From assembly GCA_903837305.1 (NCBI GenBank), contig CAILUB010000202.1:1-13967 (forward strand): a DNA stretch of 13,967 nucleotides, written 5' to 3'. Of this stretch, positions 1 to 6,151 are shown piece after piece. The DNA is from an uncultured Cytophagaceae bacterium (lineage in GTDB: Bacteria; Bacteroidota; Bacteroidia; Cytophagales; Spirosomataceae). Within the stretch, counting starts at the first letter, position 1; the number at the start of each line of letters is the position of its first letter. A program made the translations under genes and the position numbers. The notes below the pieces were generated by a model. That model was not told the DNA's origin, did not search any database, and was given only the letters and a program-made list of their open reading frames with translations.

Positions 1-2142
1 GAAGTAGTCGTTACACAAAACCGCCGCACCGCTAAAGCAGCGACCTTAGAATCTCCACTCAGCGTTCAACGCTTGACCTCAGAGGAAATCAAAAGTAATC
101 CAGGTGGAAACTTCGACGTCTCTAAAGTGATCCAAACCTTACCCGGCGTAGGGGGAGGCCCACAAGGCGGAGGCTTTAGAAACGATATCATCATACGAGG
201 TGGAGGTCCGAACGAAAATGTCTATTACCTAGACGGTATTGAAATCCCTGTTCTGAATCACTTCCAAACTCAAGGAAGTAGCGGTGGACCACAAGGAATG
301 CTAAATGTGTCTTTCATCGAAGATGTGAAGTTGAGTTCTTCTGCTTTCGATGCGCGTTACGACAATGCCTTAAGTTCCGTATTCCAATTCAAACAACGTA
401 CGGGGAACCCGAATAAATTCCAAGGGAACGCTCGTTTAAGTGCGACTGAGTTCGCTTTAACGACAGAGGGCCCTTTATCTAAATCAGGAAAGACTACCTT
501 CTTAGCATCCGTCCGCCGATCCTATTTGCAATTCCTTTTTCAAGCTTTAGATATTCCGATTCGCCCTAATTTCTGGGATGCCCAGTTTAAAATCACGAAG
601 CAAATCAACTCGACGACTACGCTCTCTATGATGGGATTGGGTGCGATTGATGAGTTCTCTTTTGGTACGCTTAAAAAGGCTACACCTGAGAAATTATACA
701 TCTATAACTCGAATCCGCTCATCAATCAATGGAATTATACGCTAGGAGTTTCATTGAAAAAACTGTTGGATAATGGCTATGTGAATGTGGCTCTTTCGAG
801 AAATGTCTTCGACAATAACTTCTTGCGCTATGAGGACAATTTAAAGAAGGATCCTTCCGAATTGAACTTTGATTATGCCTCTCGCGAAACAGAAAATAAG
901 TTGCGCGTGGATGTGAACAAGAACACGAATGGCTGGAAAATCAATTATGGTTTATCCACACAATTGGTCGAATATTCGAACAGCACATTTCAGGTACTTG
1001 GTAATACATCCAGCACATTTCCGTCAAACATGAGCCTTTATTTGAGTCCATTAAATTCATTATGGAAATATGGAGCCTTTGCTCAGGTATCGAAGACGTT
1101 CTTTGATTCCAAGCTAGGTTTAAGTGCAGGCCTTCGAACGGATATGAATAGTTTCACCACCACTGGGTCTGATCCAATGGAAACTTTATCGCCTCGACTT
1201 TCTTTAAGCTATGTGCTTTCGGATAAATGGACGGCAAATGCCTCTGTCGGTCGCTACTTCAAACTAGCTCCATATACGATTTTAGGCTATGCTTCATCGG
1301 GCTCCCCTTATCCAAGTTATTCCAGTTTCGCACCCGTTTCCCCGGTGCTAGTAAATCAAGATGCGAAATACCAACAAAGTGATCACTACGTAGCAGGACT
1401 TGAATACTTGTTTGATGAATCTTTGCGATTCACAGCGGAAGCCTTTGTAAAGGAATATGCGAATGTTCCTATTTCAAATCGCAAGGGCATTTCTTTGGCA
1501 AATTTAGGCGGCGATTTTAATATACTTGGTAATGAAGATGTAACCACCTCAGGAAAAGGGCGGGCCTATGGATTTGAATTTTTTGCCCAAAAAAAACTGA
1601 CGAATAAATCCTTCGGAATTCTATCTTATACCTATTACCGAAGCATGTACAGTGGTTTTGACGGTAATCTAGTTGCGTCTAGTTGGGATAATCAACATCT
1701 TTTAAGCTTGACCTGGGGGTATAAATTCCCGCGTAACTGGGAGTTAGGTCTTCGATTTCGTTACCAGGGTGGAGCACCGTACACCCCTTATGATGAATCG
1801 TTATCTAAGGAAAATTACCTGACTTTAGGACAAGGAACCTTTGATTATTCTCGCCTTAATACGCAACGTTTACCAGATTTTCATTCAGGGGATGTGCGTA
1901 TCGACAAGAAATACAATTTAAAGAAAGTGACTATTGATTTATTCCTAGATATAACGAATTGGTACATCGCGGTCAATCAGGGGATTCCAACTTATACCTT
2001 CAAACGCTTAGAAGATAATTCTGCCTTCGCGACGACTAATGGCTTACCTATCGCAAAAGATGGTAGCAACGCAATCCCCACTCAATTCTTGAATGATCGG
2101 GCGCAGGTTACTCCTACGATCGGATTTATTGTGGAGTTTTAA
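1..2142 (+). CDS. TonB-dependent outer-membrane receptor, 5' end outside window
   Basis: The frame is open from the first base and ends at TAA 2140-2142, giving 713 visible residues. The first in-window start-like codon (TTG at 73) lies inside the plug domain, so it is not the real start. The visible protein opens with EVVVT, the kind of stretch that follows an N-terminal carboxypeptidase-regulatory-like domain in Bacteroidota receptors; that domain and the signal peptide would lie upstream. The plug spans roughly residues 15-135, including the conserved VIQTLPGV, IIIRGGGPNENVYYLDGIEI and FDARYDNALSSVF stretches. The remainder alternates hydrophobic and polar residues as a 22-strand barrel does and ends in a terminal phenylalanine (IGFIVEF), as outer-membrane barrels do. 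It would import a ligand using TonB-ExbBD energy. No SusD partner follows, so it is not an evident SusCD pair. The substrate cannot be read from the sequence. Confidence 0.93.
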   Translation, partial: EVVVTQNRRTAKAATLESPLSVQRLTSEEIKSNPGGNFDVSKVIQTLPGVGGGPQGGGFRNDIIIRGGGPNENVYYLDGIEIPVLNHFQTQGSSGGPQGMLNVSFIEDVKLSSSAFDARYDNALSSVFQFKQRTGNPNKFQGNARLSATEFALTTEGPLSKSGKTTFLASVRRSYLQFLFQALDIPIRPNFWDAQFKITKQINSTTTLSMMGLGAIDEFSFGTLKKATPEKLYIYNSNPLINQWNYTLGVSLKKLLDNGYVNVALSRNVFDNNFLRYEDNLKKDPSELNFDYASRETENKLRVDVNKNTNGWKINYGLSTQLVEYSNSTFQVLGNTSSTFPSNMSLYLSPLNSLWKYGAFAQVSKTFFDSKLGLSAGLRTDMNSFTTTGSDPMETLSPRLSLSYVLSDKWTANASVGRYFKLAPYTILGYASSGSPYPSYSSFAPVSPVLVNQDAKYQQSDHYVAGLEYLFDESLRFTAEAFVKEYANVPISNRKGISLANLGGDFNILGNEDVTTSGKGRAYGFEFFAQKKLTNKSFGILSYTYYRSMYSGFDGNLVASSWDNQHLLSLTWGYKFPRNWELGLRFRYQGGAPYTPYDESLSKENYLTLGQGTFDYSRLNTQRLPDFHSGDVRIDKKYNLKKVTIDLFLDITNWYIAVNQGIPTYTFKRLEDNSAFATTNGLPIAKDGSNAIPTQFLNDRAQVTPTIGFIVEF

Positions 2143-2148
2143 AGGTAT

Positions 2149-2802
2149 TTAGCGCTTTGCTTTCAGTGCTTTCGCGAACTCCAATGCATGAGGGCCGTCA
2201 CCGTGTATACACCACGTTTCGGCCTTTATTTTTTCGACCTGATCTAAGACATCTTGAACTTCGGTGAAGCATGCCCCCGGCTGACTGCGCGGAGTTAAGG
2301 ATCCATCGCTTTCATAGCGGCGATCTGCGAAAGCTTCTTCTGCTGTTTTTAGGCCTTCGGCATTTCCAGCTGCGATAGACAAACTGTTTTTCAATCCAAA
2401 CAAAATCAAACTGGGGTCCACATCTTTCACTGCTTTTGCGATGGCTTTCGCCACTGCTTCGTTTTTTGCCGAAGTATTGTATAATGCACCATGTGGTTTC
2501 ACGTGGTTTAATTTTCCACCTGCGGTTTTAACGATTTGATTCAGTGTTTCAATTTGTTTTTTAACCAATAGATATATTTCCTCCGGACTCATTTCTATCT
2601 CTTTTCTCCCAAAATTCTCCCGATCTAAATAGGACGGATGCGCTCCCATTTTTACGCCGTGGCGAATGCATAAGGCAACCGTTTCGCGCATGGTTAATCC
2701 ATCGCCGGCATGGAATCCGCAGGCAATATTTGCCTCATCGATGTAGGGCATGAGTGCGGCATCATTTCCAATGCCTTCGCCAAGGTCGCAGTTGATTTGC
2801 AT
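2149..2802 (-). CDS. pxpA: 5-oxoprolinase subunit A (LamB/YcsF family)
   Basis: PxpA works with PxpB and PxpC in ATP-dependent cleavage of 5-oxoproline to glutamate. The family signature is clear: MQINCDLGEG at 1-10, NIACGFHAGD at 25-34, GAHPSYLDRENFGR at 53-66, NHVKPHGALYN at 99-109, FADRRYESDGSLTPRSQPGA near 159-177, and CIHGDGPHALEFA at 198-210. I start at ATG 2800-2802 because the family begins at MQINCDLGEG. The longer in-frame start at 2838 would add 12 residues encoded by a terminator hairpin. At 217 residues it is about 25-30 shorter than E. coli PxpA. The shortfall is mainly between the PRSQ motif and CIHGD, where the usual glycine-rich turn is missing. No pxpB or pxpC adjoins it, so partners must be elsewhere or absent. 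It converges on the TonB receptor with 6 bp between stop codons. Confidence 0.9.
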   Translation of the reverse strand: MQINCDLGEGIGNDAALMPYIDEANIACGFHAGDGLTMRETVALCIRHGVKMGAHPSYLDRENFGRKEIEMSPEEIYLLVKKQIETLNQIVKTAGGKLNHVKPHGALYNTSAKNEAVAKAIAKAVKDVDPSLILFGLKNSLSIAAGNAEGLKTAEEAFADRRYESDGSLTPRSQPGACFTEVQDVLDQVEKIKAETWCIHGDGPHALEFAKALKAKR

Positions 2803-2814
2803 AGAGACGTATCT

Positions 2815-2841
2815 AAAAAAAAGCCTGTGTTTCCACAAGCT
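2815..2841 (-). terminator. Intrinsic terminator just upstream of pxpA
   Basis: On the minus strand the sequence forms AGCUUGUG-GAAA-CACAGGCU, an 8-bp stem with one G-U wobble and a GNRA-type GAAA tetraloop, followed by a run of eight U (plus-strand A 2815-2822). This is a near-ideal rho-independent terminator for transcripts arriving from 2966-3472. Its U-run ends only 12 nt before the pxpA ATG, which leaves no room for a separate pxpA promoter downstream of it. Confidence 0.75.
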
Positions 2842-2848
2842 CGTTCAT

Positions 2849-2938
2849 TTAAAATTCCGGTAGGCCTAGCCTAAGATGATGTCTTTTTTCATGGGTAGGG
2901 TTTTTAAATACTGTTAAACCTTCGTTAAAGGTACTCAT
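2849..2938 (-). CDS. Possible 29-aa small ORF, in frame after the upstream gene
   Basis: ATG 2936-2938 to TAA 2849-2851 encodes 29 residues starting MSTFNEGLTVFKNP and ending LRLGLPEF. It is in the same frame as the 168-residue protein upstream: after that gene's TAG at 2966-2968 the frame stays open for 38 codons, and the ORF begins at the tenth. Its stop codon falls 7 nt before the terminator stem, where a gene end would be expected. It may be a small protein, a read-through tail, a remnant left by a nonsense mutation, or chance; an open run of this length is not rare. I do not recognise the peptide. Confidence 0.2.
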   Translation of the reverse strand: MSTFNEGLTVFKNPTHEKRHHLRLGLPEF

Positions 2939-2965
2939 TAATTTTTCAATTGATTCCGCTAATTC

Positions 2966-3472
2966 CTATTTTAATTCAACAGAATTTCCAGATAAAAATT
3001 TCCCAGAACTAATGCGATCTAAGCTAGGGTAATCCTGCACGAAAACTTTATTGAATCCTGATAAGGCATGTTTTGCAATGATGGTTAGTCGAATAAAGGA
3101 GGATTCATCCTGCCATGTTTCTTCAAGCGGTTCAATCGTTCGAATACGTACGGCGTGCAAAGAAAATTGATCTGTTTTTCTCTCTCGAGGGACATATGCA
3201 ATAAAATTATCTTTTAGCTTAATATCTCGACCTTGCAAATTACTTCCGTTGAAAGTACCTACTGGTTTATAGAAAGTAAGTTCAATGTGTACGTCAAAAA
3301 TTTCAGAGTTAGTTAAGTTAACAAACTTGAACAGATAATTTTGTTCTCCATTAAATCGGATTCGACTGATTTGATTTGAAATGAGAATTTTAGGTTTCTT
3401 ATTGAGAAGAAAGAAGACTAAGAATAAATAGGACGATAGTAGTCCTGCTGCGATACTTAAAATAAAATTCAT
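2966..3472 (-). CDS. Single-pass membrane protein with beta-rich soluble domain, function unknown
   Basis: The product is 168 residues. Residues 2-23 form one hydrophobic membrane segment followed by NKKPK. The positive charges after the segment and none before it suggest the rest faces the cytoplasm. The soluble part alternates hydrophobic residues as a beta-sandwich does (YLFKFVNLTNSEIFDVHIEL at 46-65; SFIRLTIIAKHALSGFNKVF at 125-144). I do not recognise a named family with certainty. By eye, the order of motifs resembles the cytoplasmic Ig-like domain of KirBac/inward-rectifier K+ channels: KPKILIS after the membrane helix, FKFVNL, DIKLKDN, then SGFNKVFVQDYPS and SGKF. There is no pore segment or selectivity filter, so it cannot be a channel by itself. 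That likeness is a hypothesis. The start at 3472 is supported by the candidate promoter a few bases upstream. Confidence 0.8.
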   Translation of the reverse strand: MNFILSIAAGLLSSYLFLVFFLLNKKPKILISNQISRIRFNGEQNYLFKFVNLTNSEIFDVHIELTFYKPVGTFNGSNLQGRDIKLKDNFIAYVPRERKTDQFSLHAVRIRTIEPLEETWQDESSFIRLTIIAKHALSGFNKVFVQDYPSLDRISSGKFLSGNSVELK

Positions 3473-3486
3473 AGTGGTTATTTTTT

Positions 3487-3517
3487 CAAAGGTATTTCTA
3501 TTTCACCTTCATTCAAT
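3487..3517 (-). promoter_or_regulatory. Candidate Bacteroidota promoter for the 2966-3472 gene
   Basis: On the minus strand the -7 element TACCTTTG (3494 to 3487) matches TAnnTTTG exactly. A -33-like ATTG (3517 to 3514) lies 19 bp upstream, matching the TTG core of the consensus TTTG. Transcription would start near 3480, giving a leader of only about 8 nt. Motif matching alone supports this. Confidence 0.5.
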
Positions 3518-3554
3518 CTTCCACTTTCATTTTATCAGCTAATTGATAATCAAC

Positions 3555-3579
3555 AAAAAAGCCGGTATAAAACCGGCTT
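3555..3579 (-). terminator. Intrinsic terminator after pdhA
   Basis: A perfect 8-bp stem, AAGCCGGT (3559-3566) paired with ACCGGCTT (3572-3579) around a 5-nt loop, is followed on the minus strand by a U-run from A 3555-3560. It starts 10 bp after the pdhA stop codon. On the plus strand the stem is followed by CCTTATTTTTT, so weak termination in that direction is possible, though no plus-strand gene ends here. Confidence 0.88.
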
Positions 3580-3588
3580 CCTTATTTT

Positions 3589-4599
3589 TTATTCCTGGAT
3601 AAAAGGATAATTTTCTTCTACATACACATCTTTGTAAGCCTCAGATTTATCTGGGAACGGAGATATTTCTGCGAAATCAACGGATTCTTGTACTAGAACC
3701 TTGATTTTAGCATCAATCTCGTCTAATTCTGCTTGCGTTAAGATGTTGTGCTCTAAGATCGTGTACTTCACCTGTTCGATGGGGTCGCGGTCTTTGTAAG
3801 CCTCAACCTCTTCTTTAGAACGGTATTTCTGTGGATCTGACATAGAGTGACCTCTATAACGGTAGGTTCTGAATTCTAAGAACGTAGGACCTTCACCTGC
3901 ACGAGCACGAGCAGCTGCACGAGAAACTGCCTCATGTACGGCCTCCACATTCATGGCGTCTACCGGCTCAGATGGCATGTCGTATGCCTCACCAATTTTG
4001 TATAATTCAGTTACGTTAGAGGTACGTTCTACGGAAGTACCCATCGCATAACCATTGTTTTCTACCACGAAAATCGCAGGTAATTTCCAAAGCATCGCCA
4101 TGTTAAATGCCTCGTGTAAAGCACCTTGACGAACCGCGCCATCACCAAAATACGTGATAGAAACGTTACCTGTTTTTTTGTATTTCTCGGCGAAAGCAAG
4201 ACCAGCACCTAAAGGGATTTGAGCCCCTACGATACCATGGCCCCCTACGAAACCTACTTCTTTATCGAAGATGTGCATGGAGCCACCTTTTCCTTTAGAA
4301 GCTCCTGTGATTTTACCGTATAATTCAGCCATAATTGCGTTAGGAGAGGTTCCTAATGCCAAAGGGATACCGTGGTCACGGTATGCAGTGATGTATTTAT
4401 CACCTTCCTTTAGGGCAGATTTTGAGCCAGAAGAACAAGCCTCTTGTCCAATATATAAGTGACAGAAGCCTTTTATTTTCTGCATTCCGTACAACTGACC
4501 GCATTTCTCTTCGAATTTGCGTTGTAATTGCATGGATTCGTACCAATACTTGTAAGTCTCTTTAGAATACTTGGGCGCGTCTGCGTTTTTCTTTGCCAT
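3589..4599 (-). CDS. pdhA: Pyruvate dehydrogenase E1 component, alpha subunit
   Basis: This is the thiamine-diphosphate-binding alpha chain of the heterotetrameric E1, which decarboxylates pyruvate and passes the acetyl group to the lipoyl arm of E2 in the cytoplasm. The 336-residue length fits the family. Visible motifs are HLYIGQEA (47-54), AYRDHG (72-77), GKGGSMHIF (103-111), and the ThDP/Mg motif starting GDG at 152-154 and ending NN at 181-182. The active-site loop YRYRGHSMSDP (246-256) corresponds to the regulatory phosphorylation loop of the mitochondrial enzyme. It stands alone: a terminator follows and recF diverges upstream, so the beta subunit and E2 must be encoded elsewhere. A branched-chain 2-oxoacid E1 alpha is the main alternative, but the length and loop favour PDH. 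Start ATG 4597-4599; the next Met is well inside the domain. Confidence 0.95.
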   Translation of the reverse strand: MAKKNADAPKYSKETYKYWYESMQLQRKFEEKCGQLYGMQKIKGFCHLYIGQEACSSGSKSALKEGDKYITAYRDHGIPLALGTSPNAIMAELYGKITGASKGKGGSMHIFDKEVGFVGGHGIVGAQIPLGAGLAFAEKYKKTGNVSITYFGDGAVRQGALHEAFNMAMLWKLPAIFVVENNGYAMGTSVERTSNVTELYKIGEAYDMPSEPVDAMNVEAVHEAVSRAAARARAGEGPTFLEFRTYRYRGHSMSDPQKYRSKEEVEAYKDRDPIEQVKYTILEHNILTQAELDEIDAKIKVLVQESVDFAEISPFPDKSEAYKDVYVEENYPFIQE

Positions 4600-4629
4600 C
4601 TTCTTGATAGAATATTTTTAAAGCGGTAT

Positions 4630-4665
4630 GCCGGGTTAATTCCGGCGCTAATCCCTGCAAAATTA
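4630..4665 (-). promoter_or_regulatory. Candidate pdhA promoter with a 5'-terminal leader hairpin
   Basis: On the minus strand TAATTTTG (4665 to 4658) matches the Bacteroidota -7 element exactly; the -33 element is not convincing. Transcription would begin near 4650, leaving a leader of about 50 nt. Almost at the start of that leader, 4646 to 4630 form a hairpin with a GCCGG/CCGGC stem and a 7-nt loop. This could protect the 5' end or be incidental. Confidence 0.5.
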
Positions 4666-4712
4666 GTACAAAATCTTTATTTTTACACGCTTTTAATCGC
4701 ATTCCTACATCC

Positions 4713-5795
4713 ATGCATCTCAAATCTCTTCAGGTAAATCAGTTTAAATCCTATGAGGAGGCTAGATTTAGCTTTATTTCCGAGATTAATTGTATTGTGG
4801 GGGAGAACGGGATCGGGAAAACGAATCTCTTGGATGCCATCCATTTCCTTTCCATGACAAAAAGTGCGCGGGGAATTTCGGATCAGCTTTGCATCAAGCA
4901 TACGCAGGATTTTTTCCGGGTACAGGGCGATTTTGTCGATACACAGGATCGTGAAACGCAGATTACTTGTTTGTTTCAGAAGGGTGCCAAAAAGCAATTC
5001 CTCCGCGATGACAAACCCTATCCCCGCTTAGCAGACCACATTGGCCACTTCCCAGTGGTTTTAATGGATCCACACGATACCGATTTAGTCCGCGAAGGAA
5101 GTGAAGAACGCCGCCGTTTCTTTGACGGGATGATGTCCCAACTTGACCGTAACTTCCTCGATCAATTACTACGCTACAACCGCATCGTCCAACAACGTAA
5201 CGTATTATTAAAGCAGTTCGCAGAACACGGCCAGGTTGATCGCCTACATTTAGATAGTTACCACGCACCTTTGGTGGAGTTAGGCGAATCCCTAGCAAAA
5301 GCCCGCAAAGAATTCCTGGAGGTCTTTTTGCCCAGTTTTAAGTTTCATTATTCCAAACTTTCAGACGACCGCGAGGACGTCGATATTCAGCTCGATTCTA
5401 CTTTCGAAGCAGGGGACTTTGACGCGGCGCTTCGCGCCGCGGAACCGCTGGATTTGTCCGCGCAGCGGACATCCATCGGAATTCATCGAGATGAATTTGA
5501 TTTTCAAATCAATGGCTACTCCTTACGCAAGTTTGGCTCCCAAGGCCAACAAAAATCTTTCGTCGTCGCGCTAAAACTAGCGCAGTTCGACTCCCTCGTA
5601 GCCGCCAAACCCCGTAAACCCCTCTTACTCCTCGACGACATCTTCGACAAACTCGACGACCGCCGCATCCAGCGTTTGGTCCAAATGATGGCTGAAGAAC
5701 ACTTTGGCCAAGTATTCATCACCGATGCTAGACCGGAAAGAACGAAGAAATTGCTGAAGGATTTGAAGGGGAATATTCATTATATATCGCTTTAG
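4713..5795 (+). CDS. recF: DNA replication and repair protein RecF
   Basis: RecF is an SMC-like ATPase that helps RecO and RecR load RecA at single-stranded gaps. The 360 residues match the family length and cover the whole ATPase. The Walker A motif is GENGIGKTN (30-38), preceded by the typical N-terminal LQVNQFKSYEEARF. VVLMDPHDTDLVREGSEERR (115-134) is the RecF stretch after the first lobe. The ABC signature is GSQGQQKS (275-282), and Walker B with D-loop is LLLLDDIFDKLD (304-315). The first Met at 4713 leaves just two residues before the first beta-strand, as in other RecF proteins. It is divergent from pdhA and not next to dnaA or dnaN here. From about 5540 the third positions become strongly C-rich compared with the start of the gene. 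No -7 element of good quality is seen upstream. Confidence 0.95.
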   Translation: MHLKSLQVNQFKSYEEARFSFISEINCIVGENGIGKTNLLDAIHFLSMTKSARGISDQLCIKHTQDFFRVQGDFVDTQDRETQITCLFQKGAKKQFLRDDKPYPRLADHIGHFPVVLMDPHDTDLVREGSEERRRFFDGMMSQLDRNFLDQLLRYNRIVQQRNVLLKQFAEHGQVDRLHLDSYHAPLVELGESLAKARKEFLEVFLPSFKFHYSKLSDDREDVDIQLDSTFEAGDFDAALRAAEPLDLSAQRTSIGIHRDEFDFQINGYSLRKFGSQGQQKSFVVALKLAQFDSLVAAKPRKPLLLLDDIFDKLDDRRIQRLVQMMAEEHFGQVFITDARPERTKKLLKDLKGNIHYISL

Positions 5796-5802
5796 CGAAA
5801 TT

Positions 5803-5837
5803 CAAAGAGCAAAGAGCAAAGATCAAAGTTCAAAGAA
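5803..5837 (+). repeat. Five tandem heptamers, CAAAGNN
   Basis: Five consecutive 7-nt units read CAAAGAG, CAAAGAG, CAAAGAT, CAAAGTT and CAAAGAA. They begin 7 bp after the recF stop codon. The period of seven is exact. Confidence 0.9.
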
Positions 5838-5873
5838 GTGTAGAGATAAGAGAGTATAGAGTAGAGATAAGGA

Positions 5874-5900
5874 TGGTGAATGGTAAGTGGTGAATGGTAA
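5874..5900 (+). repeat. 13-bp direct repeat with 14-bp period
   Basis: TGGTGAATGGTAA occurs at 5874-5886 and again at 5888-5900, with one base between. On the other strand these read as TTACCATTCACCA. They lie inside the 5855-5974 inverted repeat. Confidence 0.9.
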
Positions 5901-5917
5901 ATGAGTCCGGAGGAAAT
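5899..5917 (+). repeat. 19-nt unit shared with pxpA and with 6122-6146
   Basis: AAATGAGTCCGGAGGAAAT at this position is identical to the minus strand of 2576-2594 inside pxpA. Parts of it recur in inverted orientation at 6122-6137 (16 nt shared with pxpA) and 6133-6146. A related, degenerate unit, AGTCCGTAGGGAAATC, follows at 5941-5956. Confidence 0.85.
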
Positions 5918-5984
5918 CACTCCGCAGTGAGGTAGTCCGAAGTCCGTAGGGAAATCCAATATCTCTACTCTATAATCTACTATC

Positions 5985-6001
5985 TTGACAAAAGTTGTCA
6001 A
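5985..6001. other. Short perfect palindrome, TTGACAA-AAG-TTGTCAA
   Basis: Seven-base arms at 5985-5991 and 5995-6001 are separated by three bases. There is no T-run after it on either strand, so it is not a terminator. No gene start lies close by, which argues against an operator. It may be a hairpin in the recF 3' untranslated region. Confidence 0.6.
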
Positions 6002-6079
6002 TACCTGAAAACCCCTCTCAGTGCCTCGAGCTTATTTTCACACAATTCATCCCTCAGGCCTTGCAAACCCACACACCAT

Positions 6080-6112
6080 AAAAAAAGGGTGACAGAACCT
6101 GCCACCCTTTTT
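6080..6112 (-). terminator. Strong terminator, serving the GMC operon and probably recF
   Basis: AAAAAGGGTG (6082-6091) pairs perfectly with CACCCTTTTT (6103-6112). Inside, CAG (6093-6095) pairs with CTG (6099-6101) across an A-C mismatch. On the minus strand seven T follow the stem's GC core (A 6080-6086), and on the plus strand five do, so it can work in both directions between the convergent recF and GMC genes. It is 76 bp from the GMC stop codon. Confidence 0.88.
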
Positions 6113-6121
6113 CATTTAAAA

Positions 6122-6146
6122 CCTCCGGACTCATTTCCTCCGGACT
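6122..6146. repeat. Tandem CCTCCGGACT units
   Basis: CCTCCGGACT occurs at 6122-6131 and 6137-6146 with a 15-bp period. The sequence 6122-6137 is identical to plus-strand 2580-2595 within pxpA, and in reverse complement it matches most of the 5899-5917 unit. Confidence 0.88.
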
Positions 6147-6151
6147 ATAGA

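Larger units (their letters stand above)
5855..5974. repeat. 15-bp perfect inverted repeat flanking short tandem repeats
   Basis: The left arm TATAGAGTAGAGATA (5855-5869) is the exact reverse complement of the right arm at 5960-5974. The 90 bp between them hold the 13-bp tandem repeat and the AGTCCGGAGG units. The word GTAGAGATAAG also occurs twice directly, at 5840-5850 and 5861-5871. The arms could mark a small repeat element or let the transcript fold back on itself. Confidence 0.8.

Noticed and set aside
73..75. TTG as the start of the TonB-dependent receptor
   Set aside because: The frame is open to position 1 and residues before the TTG read as receptor sequence (EVVVT and following), so the gene begins outside the window.
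2803..2838. Longer start for pxpA at 2838
   Set aside because: The extra 12 residues would be encoded by a terminator hairpin, and the family starts at MQINCDLGEG.
4683..4997. 104-codon minus-strand frame opposite the start of recF
   Set aside because: It covers the recF Walker A region in antisense and shows no family motif.
5803..5900. CRISPR-like array
   Set aside because: Units are 7 and 13 bp, with no regular spacers of 25-40 bp and no cas genes nearby.
5792..6001. 69-codon minus-strand frame in the repeat region after recF
   Set aside because: It starts at TTG and is made entirely of the repeats (giving YHSPLTIHHPYLYS-like peptide). Such frames arise from short-period repeats and have no independent support.
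5985..6001. TTGACA as a sigma-70 -35 box
   Set aside because: It is half of a perfect palindrome, has no partner -10 element or gene start downstream, and Bacteroidota promoters use a different consensus.
6009..6087. Short minus-strand frame CVGLQGLRDELCENK as a gene remnant
   Set aside because: No start codon outside the terminator, only about 25 codons long, and no recognised family.
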